A stretch of 28,958 bases of DNA from JBHGBB01 sp041946755 (GTDB lineage Bacteria; UBP4; UBA4092; JAOAEQ01). Below the pieces are notes generated by a model, which worked only from the letters and a program-made list of their open reading frames with translations, was not told the DNA's origin and made no database searches. Made by a program: the position numbers and the translations under genes. Below, piece after piece: positions 1 to 7,246 of this stretch; the stretch's first letter is position 1; every line of letters begins with the position of its first letter. The DNA lies in contig JBHGBB010000022.1 in the NCBI GenBank assembly GCA_041946755.1, positions 1 through 28,958 of the forward strand, given 5' to 3'.

Positions 1-731
1 ATCTGATCCGGAAAAACGAGATGGATATCTGTTCGGTGTCATTATCCGAGATCACCGGCCAATATCTTACCTATGTTCAGTTGATGCAATCGCTGGATTT
101 AGACGTAGCCGGCGAATTCTTGGTTATCGCCGCGACCCTGATTTTAATCAAATCCGCTCGGTTATTACCGCAACTCGACCAACAGCCGGAAGCTGAAGAA
201 TTGGATCCGGAAGCGCAGTTACTCGCCCAGTTAATGGAATATAAGAAATATAAAGAATTGGCGATGGAGTTGGATCGTCGCCGGTTAGCGCGGGAGCTGT
301 TATTTATGCGGGATAACCATCGGCTCTATGAATCGCAAGATGAAGAGTTTACCGTCACCGCTACAGTCAACGATTTGTTTTTAACCTATACTCGGCTGGC
401 GAAATTTATGGTGCCGGCAGCGGTCCATGAAATCGATCCGGAAGATGTTACCGTTGAAGCCCGAGTAGACTTCATTCGACAATTATTGAAATCCCATCAT
501 CAGTTGAAATTCAGTAATATAGCCAGTTCTATCGTCAGCCGGTTGGAATTAGCCGTAACGGTATTAGCGATGCTAGAACTCTGCCGTCTAAAGCATGTAC
601 ATTTACGACAAGCACAACTCTTTGGAGAGATTTATATCTCAAAGTATAGTAAACCACCGAAACCAATACCGGAAATAACCCAAGCACCACCAGCAGACGT
701 TCAACCAGAGAGTTCTGCTGAAGGAGCATAA
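1..731 (+). CDS. scpA: Segregation and condensation protein A, 5' end outside window
   Basis: ScpA is the kleisin subunit of the bacterial SMC-ScpA-ScpB condensin, which organises and segregates the chromosome. The reading frame is open from base 3 with no start needed; the visible 242 residues begin LIRKNEMDICSVSLSEIT, which matches the conserved ScpA N-terminal region that binds the SMC neck, so only the first few dozen residues are missing. The LDLDVAGEFLVIAATLILIKS segment and the C-terminal winged-helix region (about VDFIRQLLKS to LFGEIYIS) are typical. The tail beyond it is proline-rich and probably disordered. The stop lies one base before the GTG start of nrdR, so the two are likely co-transcribed. 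The ATG at base 21 is internal, not the start. scpB is not seen in this window. Confidence 0.9.
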   Translation, partial: LIRKNEMDICSVSLSEITGQYLTYVQLMQSLDLDVAGEFLVIAATLILIKSARLLPQLDQQPEAEELDPEAQLLAQLMEYKKYKELAMELDRRRLARELLFMRDNHRLYESQDEEFTVTATVNDLFLTYTRLAKFMVPAAVHEIDPEDVTVEARVDFIRQLLKSHHQLKFSNIASSIVSRLELAVTVLAMLELCRLKHVHLRQAQLFGEIYISKYSKPPKPIPEITQAPPADVQPESSAEGA

Positions 732-732
732 T

Positions 733-1209
733 GTGCGTTGTCCGTATTGTCATCATTTAGAAGATAAAGTTATCGATTCCCGGGAGGCGAAAGAAGGGAT
801 AGCAATCCGCCGACGAAGGGAATGCGAGAAATGCGGCCGGCGGTTTACTACTTATGAATCGATAGAAGAGATTCCATTGATGATTGTCAAGAAAGATGGG
901 CGGCGGGAACCTTTTATCCGGGATAAGCTGGTTAACGGAATTCAAAAAGCATGTGAGAAACGGCCGATTGCTACTGAAGCGATTGAAACGATGGTAAATG
1001 AAATAATCGCTGCGGTCACGAGTACTCTGGATCGGGAAGTAGCTAGTGTTCGGATAGGCGAATTGGTGATGAAACGATTGCGGAATTTAGACCATGTAGC
1101 TTATGTTCGATTCGCTTCGGTATACCAGGATTTTAAAGATACCGAAGATTTTTTAAGTGAACTGCAAACCTTGCTTGGAAAAAAGAAAAAGAAAAAAAAA
1201 GCTAAATGA
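733..1209 (+). CDS. nrdR: Transcriptional repressor NrdR
   Basis: NrdR is the zinc-ribbon/ATP-cone repressor of ribonucleotide reductase genes. It starts with GTG; a Shine-Dalgarno AAGGAG lies just upstream at the end of scpA. The N-terminus shows the zinc ribbon CPYC plus CEKCGRRF, followed by the family sequence RFTTYE and the ATP-cone (about residues 48-138, including KKDGRREPFIRDK). The length of 158 residues is usual for the family, but the C-terminus is a lysine-rich tail encoded by an A-rich tract ending in nine A residues (1192-1200). The cimA reading frame is open across this tract, so slippage there could in principle fuse the two products. No NrdR box or nrd gene is visible in the window. 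Confidence 0.95.
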   Translation: MRCPYCHHLEDKVIDSREAKEGIAIRRRRECEKCGRRFTTYESIEEIPLMIVKKDGRREPFIRDKLVNGIQKACEKRPIATEAIETMVNEIIAAVTSTLDREVASVRIGELVMKRLRNLDHVAYVRFASVYQDFKDTEDFLSELQTLLGKKKKKKKAK

Positions 1210-1225
1210 ATCGGAGGAACTGCAT

Positions 1226-2800
1226 ATGCAATCCATAAAAATTTATGATACGACATTACGCGACGGACAGCAGGCGGAAGGGATAACTTATTCTCTAGTA
1301 GATAAACTTCGGATCGCCCAGAAATTGGATGAGTTTGGGGTGCATTATATTGAAGGTGGCTGGCCGGGCTCGAATCCGAAAGATGCCGGGTTCTTTACTC
1401 GCATTAAAAATATCCCATTGAAAACCGCTAAAATCGCAGCATTCGGCAGTACCCGTCATGCGAAAAATACTGCGGCTACCGACCCGAATATCGTTGCATT
1501 ATTAAAAGCAGAAACGCCGGTAGTTACTATTTTCGGCAAGAGCTGGGATTTGCATGTTCGAGATGCGCTCCGGGTAACTCCGAAAGAAAATCTGGATATG
1601 ATTTATGATTCCGTTTCTTATCTCAAAAAGCAAGGGCGGGAAGTAATTTATGATGCGGAACATTTCTTTGATGGATATAAAAGCAATCCGCAATATGCGA
1701 TTAAGACGTTGCAAGCTGCCAGTGAAGCCGGAGCTGAAGTTTTAGCGTTATGCGATACCAATGGCGGAACCATGCCAGGTGAATTAGCGGAAATAATCCG
1801 GAAAACTAAACAGGCGATATCTACTCCGTTAGGAATCCATGTGCATAATGATAGCGGATTAGCGGTAGCGAATTCGCTGGTTGCGGTTGAAGAAGGGGCG
1901 GTTCAAGTACAAGGGACGATAAATGGATTCGGAGAACGATGTGGGAATGCGGACTTATCAGCGATTATTCCGAATTTGGTTTTGAAATATGACATCTCGT
2001 GTATTCCAAAAGATAATCTAAAAATGATTACCGAAGTATCCCGATTTGTTGCAGAAACAGCGAATATGGTACCGAATGATAAGCAGCCATATGTTGGATA
2101 TAGTGCGTTTGCGCATAAAGCAGGTATCCATGTGAGTGCTATCCAGCGGAATCCTGAAACTTATGAACATACCAAACCGGAACTGGTCGGAAATATCCGC
2201 CGGGTATTGGTTTCTGATCAGGCAGGGAAAAGCAATGTTTTCTTCAAGACTGCGGAATTGGGTATTGCATTGGATAAAGCCACTCCGGAAGCGAAAGAAA
2301 TCGTTAATCGGATTAAGGAATTGGAAAGTCTCGGATATGAGTTTGAAGCGGCGGATGGTACTTTCGAACTTTTAGTTAAAAAAGCGGTCGGTAAACATCG
2401 GTCATTCTTTAATCTAGAAGGATTTAGGGTGATTGTTGAGAAACGAGGGAATAGAATCGTTTCGGAAGCGACGATTAAGGTGCGAGTAGATGACCAGTTT
2501 GAACATACTGCAGCGGAAGGTGACGGGCCGGTAGATGCACTCGATCATGCGCTTCGAAAAGCGTTAATGGGCTTTTATCCGCAACTGAAGAAAGTCCGGT
2601 TAACTGATTATAAGGTTCGAGTATTAGATGCAAAATCGGGTACCGGTGCAAAAGTCCGGGTTCTGATCGAGTCGACTGATGGGAAAAATGAATGGGGTAC
2701 GGTAGGTATCTCGGAAAATATCCTGGAAGCTTCTTGGTTAGCTTTGGTTGATAGTATCGAATACCAGCTTCTTAAGGATGAAGAGAAAAAAGGGAAATAA
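1226..2800 (+). CDS. cimA: (R)-citramalate synthase
   Basis: Citramalate synthase condenses pyruvate and acetyl-CoA, the first step of the threonine-independent route to isoleucine. The N-terminal TIM-barrel carries IYDTTLRDGQQAEGI (substrate and metal site) and the metal-binding HVHNDSG around residue 203. The C-terminal third matches the LeuA-type regulatory domain, including a DGPVDALDHALRKAL segment. At 524 residues it fits CimA rather than the shorter homocitrate synthases; isopropylmalate synthase is the main alternative. I chose the ATG at 1226 because GGAGG lies 8 bases upstream (1213-1217); the frame is open back to 1157, but that would overlap nrdR. The gap to nrdR is only 16 bases, suggesting one transcript. 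The other isoleucine genes are not nearby. Confidence 0.9.
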   Translation: MQSIKIYDTTLRDGQQAEGITYSLVDKLRIAQKLDEFGVHYIEGGWPGSNPKDAGFFTRIKNIPLKTAKIAAFGSTRHAKNTAATDPNIVALLKAETPVVTIFGKSWDLHVRDALRVTPKENLDMIYDSVSYLKKQGREVIYDAEHFFDGYKSNPQYAIKTLQAASEAGAEVLALCDTNGGTMPGELAEIIRKTKQAISTPLGIHVHNDSGLAVANSLVAVEEGAVQVQGTINGFGERCGNADLSAIIPNLVLKYDISCIPKDNLKMITEVSRFVAETANMVPNDKQPYVGYSAFAHKAGIHVSAIQRNPETYEHTKPELVGNIRRVLVSDQAGKSNVFFKTAELGIALDKATPEAKEIVNRIKELESLGYEFEAADGTFELLVKKAVGKHRSFFNLEGFRVIVEKRGNRIVSEATIKVRVDDQFEHTAAEGDGPVDALDHALRKALMGFYPQLKKVRLTDYKVRVLDAKSGTGAKVRVLIESTDGKNEWGTVGISENILEASWLALVDSIEYQLLKDEEKKGK

Positions 2801-2804
2801 GGTT

Positions 2805-2960
2805 ATTAATGTTAAATGCCAAAGTTCAAATTTCAAATGAATATCCAATTCCTAATGTTAAATTCCAGTATCGGGTTTTTATTTGACATTAAGGCATTGG
2901 ACATTTGACATTCATTTGTCCGCCTTAGGCGGATTGATATTTGAAATTTGACATTATACT
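2805..2960. repeat. Long imperfect inverted repeat in the cimA-glmM gap
   Basis: The gap is made of nested imperfect inverted sequences. TTCAAATTTCAAATG near 2826 is mirrored by ATTTGAAATTTGACATTA near 2938. CCAATTCCTAATGTTAAAT near 2846 is mirrored by ATTTGACATTAAGGCATTGG near 2882. A perfect small hairpin, TCCGCC-TTA-GGCGGA, lies near 2920. It resembles a dispersed intergenic repeat and its right end supplies a possible promoter for the next gene. Confidence 0.7.
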
Positions 2961-2976
2961 CATACCATATTAAATA
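2948..2976 (+). promoter_or_regulatory. Possible sigma-70 promoter for the glmM-like gene
   Basis: A perfect TTGACA (2948-2953) is followed after 17 bases by TAAATA (2971-2976), giving a short leader before the ATG at 2999. The TTGACA is the tip of the inverted repeat, so the promoter may be repeat-derived. The -10 matches only moderately and the AT-rich surroundings make a chance match possible. Confidence 0.35.
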
Positions 2977-2998
2977 ATTAACTTCTTGGATTAAAATT

Positions 2999-4369
2999 AT
3001 GCGTAATTTAATGATTAGTGTCGCTGGTATCAGAGGTATTGTTGGAGATAATGTAACGCCGGATTTATTCGCCCAGTTTGCGGCAACTTATGGCAGTTTT
3101 ATCGGTGGGGTAGGGAAAAAAGTGGTAGTTGGCCGGGATACCCGGGTTTCCGGAGAAATGCTGAAATCCGCGGTTATTGCCGGATTGGTTGCAGTCGGTT
3201 GCGAAGTTATGGATATTGGGATCTGTCCCACACCAACAGTCGGTATCATGGTTAAGAAACTGAAAGCTGCTGGAGGAATAGTATTAAGTGCTTCCCATAA
3301 TCCCGCGGAATGGAATGCCTTGAAACTGGTTTGGAACGATGGGATTTTTATGGATGCAGAAACCGGGAAGAAATTCCTGGAGTTGTTTCAAGAGAATAAA
3401 ATTAAATATGTTCCTTATAATAGATTAGGGAAAGTAATTCAGTATGACCAGGCGATTGACCAGCATATTAATTTAGTATTATCGAATATTAAGCCCAATA
3501 TCATCAAAAGGAAAAAGTTTAAAGTCGTACTCGATACTTGCAACGGTGCCGGTGCGGTGATTATTCCGAAATTATTAGAAAAGTTGGGATGTAAGGTAAC
3601 CTTACTCAATAGCGCATTAGATGGCAAGTTTGCCCATAATCCGGAACCGGTACCGGAAAACCTCGTCCAGTTAAGTAAAAAAGTTAAGGCAATGAAAGCG
3701 GATTTAGGGATCGCAACCGATCCAGATGTCGACCGGGTAGCGTTTGTTTCCGAAAAAGGGATCCCGATTGGGGAAGAGAACACCCTAGCGTTATGCGTTA
3801 ATTATCTATTAAAAAAGAAGTCAGAAGTCAGAAGTCAGAAGTCAGAAAAAACGGTTATTGTGGTCAATCTATCTACTTCCCGGATGCATGACGATTTAGC
3901 TGACCGATATGGTGCGAAAGTGCTACGAACCAAAATCGGGGAAGCGAATGTCGCCCGGAAAATGGTGACTGAAAAGAATTGCCTTATCGGCGGGGAAGGA
4001 AATGGCGGGGTTATCTATCCACCAATCCATTATGGCCGGGATGCAGCGACTGGTATCGGTCTTATTCTTGAATCGCTAGCAACTTCCGGGAAAAAAGTCT
4101 CTGAATTAGTGGCTGATATCCCGCAATATCAGATTGTTAAAGAGAAGTTCTCGTATCCACGGGAGCAAATCCCGGCGTTGATCGAAACAGCCAAACAGCA
4201 ATATAAACAAGAACAGATAAATACACTTGACGGCCTAAAAATCAGTTATGCCGATAGTTGGGTGCATATCCGGTCGTCTGGTACCGAACCGGTAGTTCGG
4301 GTTATCGCCGAAGCGAAAACAAAATCAGCGGCGCAGCAGTTATGTAAAAATATTCGGGATTTGGTTTAA
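2999..4369 (+). CDS. Phosphoglucosamine mutase / phosphomannomutase family protein
   Basis: This enzyme of the alpha-D-phosphohexomutase family moves phosphate between C6 and C1 of a sugar. All four active-site elements are visible: the phosphoserine loop SASHNPAEWNALKL, the metal loop DPDVDR, the sugar-binding loop GGEGNGG and the phosphate-binding RSSGTEPVVRV near the C-terminus. The N-terminal VAGIRGIVG and the ASHNP-EWNALK form resemble the GlmM-like branch common in archaea and some bacteria, so glucosamine-6-phosphate is a likely substrate for cell-wall precursors, but mannose or glucose phosphates cannot be excluded. No clear Shine-Dalgarno precedes the ATG. Around residues 273-283 the sequence SEVRSQKSEK is encoded by a 7-bp tandem repeat that looks like an in-frame repeat insertion in a surface loop. 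Confidence 0.88.
   Translation: MRNLMISVAGIRGIVGDNVTPDLFAQFAATYGSFIGGVGKKVVVGRDTRVSGEMLKSAVIAGLVAVGCEVMDIGICPTPTVGIMVKKLKAAGGIVLSASHNPAEWNALKLVWNDGIFMDAETGKKFLELFQENKIKYVPYNRLGKVIQYDQAIDQHINLVLSNIKPNIIKRKKFKVVLDTCNGAGAVIIPKLLEKLGCKVTLLNSALDGKFAHNPEPVPENLVQLSKKVKAMKADLGIATDPDVDRVAFVSEKGIPIGEENTLALCVNYLLKKKSEVRSQKSEKTVIVVNLSTSRMHDDLADRYGAKVLRTKIGEANVARKMVTEKNCLIGGEGNGGVIYPPIHYGRDAATGIGLILESLATSGKKVSELVADIPQYQIVKEKFSYPREQIPALIETAKQQYKQEQINTLDGLKISYADSWVHIRSSGTEPVVRVIAEAKTKSAAQQLCKNIRDLV
3816..3847. repeat. Tandem AGAAGTC repeat inside the phosphohexomutase gene
   Basis: Four exact copies of AGAAGTC followed by AGAA. The 7-bp unit keeps the reading frame and adds a charged, lysine- and serine-rich stretch between two conserved parts of the enzyme. 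The unit is not a codon multiple, so gain or loss of a single copy would frameshift the gene. Confidence 0.85.
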
Positions 4370-4391
4370 AACTTATTATTAAAAATGGTTA

Positions 4392-5675
4392 TCAGGGCAT
4401 TACGTATACTTTTGGCTTTTTTGACTGCCCTTTTTTCAGATTAAGTTGGATACTTTCATCAATTCTGTAAATTAAATATGTTCTGATTTGCTCGGGGGTA
4501 TCAGTCGGGACCATCCTTGCAGAAGGAGTCTTCTCTACCAAATTCTCTAAACCATATATATTACCCTTTAGGTCTAGCCGTAATTGATTTAATCGCGTTA
4601 TTCCTGCCTCCGAAGTATCGTGCGCTAAAGCACCTATACCATTACTTATTATCACAAAATCTCTCTTTCCTTTTCCATTAACAATTAGATTCGTAATATA
4701 TTGATAAAGGTGAGTCATTACCTCAGTATCGGTTGATAAATAAGGAATTGCATGCATGGCGTGAATAACCATCCCGGCTCGACTGCTTCGCTCTATTCTC
4801 TCTTTTTGTGCATCATTTCGTGCCCGGTCTATCCAGTTATTTTGAACGCTTGTGTCTTCTAAGAACTTGAATAAGATAGGTATAGAATCTGAATTCAAAT
4901 AAGCATGTACACTCCCTTCGAATTTGCCCATTTGGAGGCAACTTAAAAACTGATATACCTTTTCTTCAGTTAACGCGTTTCCTGTTGTCTTGGTATTATA
5001 TGTTTGTATTTGATTATAATCCTTATCGGAGATCGCTTGGATTTTTTTATCTATCAAATGAGAGAAGTATTTACTGATAGTTCCAGAAGAGTCAACATCT
5101 TTAAACCCTTTTAAGGAAGGATTGTTTTCAAGATTTTGCATTGGATACTTTCCATTGTCCAAGTTTTGACGTAAGGCTATTAATCGTTGGAAACCAGCGG
5201 TTGAACTATCCTGACCTAAAGCATAGATCCCTGAATAGATAACATGAAAATCATCATAGGTTTTCCCGGTAATTAAAAAGGTTTCAATATCATGATACAG
5301 TCGGTCCATTATCGCAGTATCAGTGGATAGCTGCGGTATCGTATACATCGTTCGACTTAGAATATTAAATTTTGCAAAAGGGCACTCTTCTTTTTCTAAT
5401 CGTTTAATCCAGACTTGTTGAGTAGAACTATCTTCTAATACTTTAAACAAAATCGGAATGGCTTCGGGTGTTTTTGCTTTAATAGGTGCTAAGAGTCCAT
5501 TTTCATAGTTTTGCCGTCCTGCTTCATCTTTAGGTGTCATTGGCGGGTCTATATATACGATACTAACATATTTATAGATTTGGTCTTCTAGGATGGAATC
5601 TGCATGAAGGGTATATGGGAATAATAAACTTATCGTAATAAACAATAGCCATAAATGAAGTATAGGATTCCGCAT
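4392..5675 (-). CDS. Secreted protein with two HEAT-like repeat halves, function unknown
   Basis: I do not recognise a named family. The start is set at the ATG at 5675: it follows a GTGAGG ribosome-binding site and opens a signal peptide (RNP then a hydrophobic core, likely cleavage after LHA near residue 25). The more upstream ATG at 5720 would bury this signal. The mature protein has two related halves, about residues 72-185 and 265-385; both contain IPILFK-LED-S-Q--WI, then IP-LSTDT--M--LY, then a GI-AL--D-S-AG--RL segment. The helical, regularly spaced pattern suggests HEAT/ARM-like solenoid repeats. It is convergent with the upstream mutase gene, and its composition is AT-richer than the neighbouring housekeeping genes. 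An extracytoplasmic binding or scaffold role is inference only. Confidence 0.75.
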   Translation of the reverse strand: MRNPILHLWLLFITISLLFPYTLHADSILEDQIYKYVSIVYIDPPMTPKDEAGRQNYENGLLAPIKAKTPEAIPILFKVLEDSSTQQVWIKRLEKEECPFAKFNILSRTMYTIPQLSTDTAIMDRLYHDIETFLITGKTYDDFHVIYSGIYALGQDSSTAGFQRLIALRQNLDNGKYPMQNLENNPSLKGFKDVDSSGTISKYFSHLIDKKIQAISDKDYNQIQTYNTKTTGNALTEEKVYQFLSCLQMGKFEGSVHAYLNSDSIPILFKFLEDTSVQNNWIDRARNDAQKERIERSSRAGMVIHAMHAIPYLSTDTEVMTHLYQYITNLIVNGKGKRDFVIISNGIGALAHDTSEAGITRLNQLRLDLKGNIYGLENLVEKTPSARMVPTDTPEQIRTYLIYRIDESIQLNLKKGQSKKPKVYVMP

Positions 5676-5855
5676 AAACTTATCCTCACTTTCTAAAATA
5701 CATCTCGATTGGTATAACACTAGTTACCCGGGTTATATTCAATATCTACGATAAATAAAACGTATGCCGGTTAAACACAACTCCGGTTATTATACACCTA
5801 TTTCTTAGATAGACCAAGTGAATTTATGTATGGTACACTATAAAACCGAATGCAA

Positions 5856-5883
5856 GAACGGAGGAACGATAGAACAGAAGAAC
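5856..5883. repeat. Degenerate 8-bp tandem repeat abutting a start codon
   Basis: GAACGGAG, GAACGATA, GAACAGAA and GAAC follow one another with an 8-base period and end one base before the ATG at 5885. It contains a GGAGG, but that lies about 20 bases from the ATG, too far for a normal ribosome-binding site. Confidence 0.55.
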
Positions 5884-5884
5884 C

Positions 5885-6910
5885 ATGAAACCGAAAGCTA
5901 TCTTATTACTTTCCGGCGGGTTAGATAGTTCCCTCGCCTTATTTTTAATGGCTAAACAGGGTATCGATCTAACCGTCCTGCATTTTACTACCTTATTCTG
6001 CACCTGCGATAAAAAAGGCGCGGGGTGCGGAGCTACCGCCTATGCAGTAACCAAACAGTTAGGCATCCCGTTAAAAATCATCGATAATACTGCTGAATAT
6101 CTACCGGTTATTCGGAAACCTAAACATGGGTATGGTTCCGGGATGAACCCTTGCGTCGACTGCCGGATTCTGATGTTCTCGAAAGCTAAACAGGTTATGG
6201 AAGAAATCGGCGCTTCGTTTATTGTTACCGGAGAAGTTCTCTCTCAGCGGCCGATGTCCCAGATGCGGCATACCCTAGATTTAATCGAGAGAGAAAGTGG
6301 AGTAGTCGGCAAACTGCTTCGGCCATTATCAGCCCAGCATTTCCCGCCAACTGATGCTGAAAAACAAGGACTTATCAACCGGGAGCAGATGCTGGATTTC
6401 TATGGCCGGTCGCGGAAACCGCAAATCGCATTAGCTGAACAACTGGGTTTAACTGAATACCCCTGCGCTGCCGGTGGATGTTTATTAACCGATAAGAATT
6501 TCGCTGCCCGGTTGAAGGATTTGTTTAATCATAATATTGATAACGTTAATGATATCAAATTGCTGCGAATAGGCCGCCATTTCCGGTTATCGCCGGAAAT
6601 AAAACTTATTGTCGGGAGAAATGAAGCGGATAACGACCAGATTCAGCAGTTAGCGCAGCCTTCTGATATCCAGTTTGAAGTTTTAGGTACGGGTAGTCCG
6701 GTTTGTTTATTAAGGGTATATAGTGAAAGTAGGGGCGCGGTAACCGCACCCTTACTTCTCGCGGCCTCGATTTGCGCTAGGTATAGCGATTTGAAACATG
6801 AGGATAAAGTTAAGGTTTCCCATCGGAAAACGAAATCCGAACTGGATGAAACTCAGGAAGTTGTCGTTGAACCGATTTCAGAATCGGTTTTATGTAAGTA
6901 TAGGATTTAA
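5885..6910 (+). CDS. PP-loop tRNA-thiolation-like protein (MnmA/ThiI-related)
   Basis: The N-terminal pyrophosphatase loop SGGLDSS (residues 10-16) marks an ATP-dependent adenylating enzyme of the tRNA sulfur-transfer type. Seven cysteines stand in motifs: C39, C41 and C48 in a CTC...C cluster, C90 and C93 in NPCVDC, and C194 and C199 in YPCAAGGC. This pattern is known in PP-loop proteins annotated as MnmA/ThiI-like and could hold an iron-sulfur cluster or a catalytic cysteine pair; neither is proven here. The C-terminal part (from about residue 215) is an added domain of the kind found with such proteins. Residues 282-291 (SRGAVTAPLL) come from a palindromic repeat embedded in the gene. The start ATG has no good Shine-Dalgarno at normal spacing. 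A strong terminator follows the stop. Confidence 0.75.
   Translation: MKPKAILLLSGGLDSSLALFLMAKQGIDLTVLHFTTLFCTCDKKGAGCGATAYAVTKQLGIPLKIIDNTAEYLPVIRKPKHGYGSGMNPCVDCRILMFSKAKQVMEEIGASFIVTGEVLSQRPMSQMRHTLDLIERESGVVGKLLRPLSAQHFPPTDAEKQGLINREQMLDFYGRSRKPQIALAEQLGLTEYPCAAGGCLLTDKNFAARLKDLFNHNIDNVNDIKLLRIGRHFRLSPEIKLIVGRNEADNDQIQQLAQPSDIQFEVLGTGSPVCLLRVYSESRGAVTAPLLLAASICARYSDLKHEDKVKVSHRKTKSELDETQEVVVEPISESVLCKYRI
6728..6756. repeat. GTAGGGGCG-type palindrome inside the PP-loop gene
   Basis: AGTAGGGGCGCGGT, a single A, and ACCGCACCCTTACT form a near-perfect hairpin with two mismatches in 14 positions. The same arm sequence GTAGGGGCG recurs in the intergenic repeats at 7014, 17154 and 28835. It is translated in frame. 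Confidence 0.8.
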
Positions 6911-6925
6911 AATGGGTTGAGTAAG

Positions 6926-6948
6926 GGCGGGGTTTCCCCGCCTTTTTT
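6926..6948 (+). terminator. Rho-independent terminator
   Basis: GGCGGGG-TTT-CCCCGCC forms a 7-bp GC-only stem with a 3-base loop and is followed directly by six T residues. It lies 16 bases after the stop of the PP-loop gene and should end its transcript. It also appears to be the first hairpin of a three-hairpin repeat cassette. Confidence 0.85.
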
Positions 6949-7014
6949 AAAGTAGGAGCGGAAAGCTTTCTGCCTCTACAATATCGGAATTAGGGCGAGG
7001 TAACCTCGCCCCTA
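6926..7014. repeat. Three-hairpin repeat cassette, copy A
   Basis: Three hairpins in a row: GGCGGGG-TTT-CCCCGCC (6926-6942), an imperfect GTAGGAGCGGAAAG/CTTTCTGCCTCTAC (6952-6979) and GGGCGAGGT-A-ACCTCGCCC (6993-7011) ending CCTAC. The same order of three related hairpins occurs at 28835-28930. Confidence 0.75.
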
Positions 7015-7025
7015 CTACAGAGTAT

Positions 7026-7062
7026 ATTTTGAATTTGTCTCCGTCGGAGACAAATTCAAAAT
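7026..7062. repeat. Perfect 37-base palindrome
   Basis: Two 18-base arms (ATTTTGAATTTGTCTCCG and its exact complement) flank one central T. A second perfect palindrome, ATAGTTATATAACTAT, follows at 7061-7076. Confidence 0.85.
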
Positions 7063-7125
7063 AGTTATATAACTATAATAAAATTAATTCTATAATGAGG
7101 TTATGACCATAAGTTGTAATTTCTG

Positions 7126-7162
7126 AAGTTGAATTATTGACCATTTGGCAATAATTCAACTT
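7126..7162. repeat. AAGTTGAATT palindrome
   Basis: AAGTTGAATTATTG (7126-7139) and its exact complement (7149-7162) flank a short loop. The outer arm AAGTTGAA and the following GATTGAT are shared with the palindrome at 17187-17223, whose inner stem differs. Confidence 0.8.
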
Positions 7163-7178
7163 GGATTGATTATGATAC

Positions 7179-7222
7179 CGGGTTATAACCCGAATTGGTC
7201 CGACCAATTCGGGTTCAATTCC
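7179..7222. repeat. CCCGAATTGGT palindrome, copy A, before the FAD oxidoreductase
   Basis: CGGGTTATAACCCG is a perfect palindrome (7179-7192) overlapping a second one with 13-base arms centred on CCG (7187-7215). The 36 bases 7187-7222 are identical to 17025-17060, ten kilobases away; both copies are followed a little later by AAGGTGTCTA. The reading frame of the oxidoreductase is open through it. Confidence 0.85.
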
Positions 7223-7246
7223 GTATCAAAGGTGTCTAAAAGTTCT

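Noticed and set aside
3816..3847. Possible CRISPR-like array
   Set aside because: The units are 7 bp and contiguous with no spacers, so it is a simple tandem repeat.
7145..7246. ATA/ATG-region extension of the FAD oxidoreductase
   Set aside because: The extension is made of palindromic repeats; the FAD motif normally begins within ten residues of the start, as it does from 7247.
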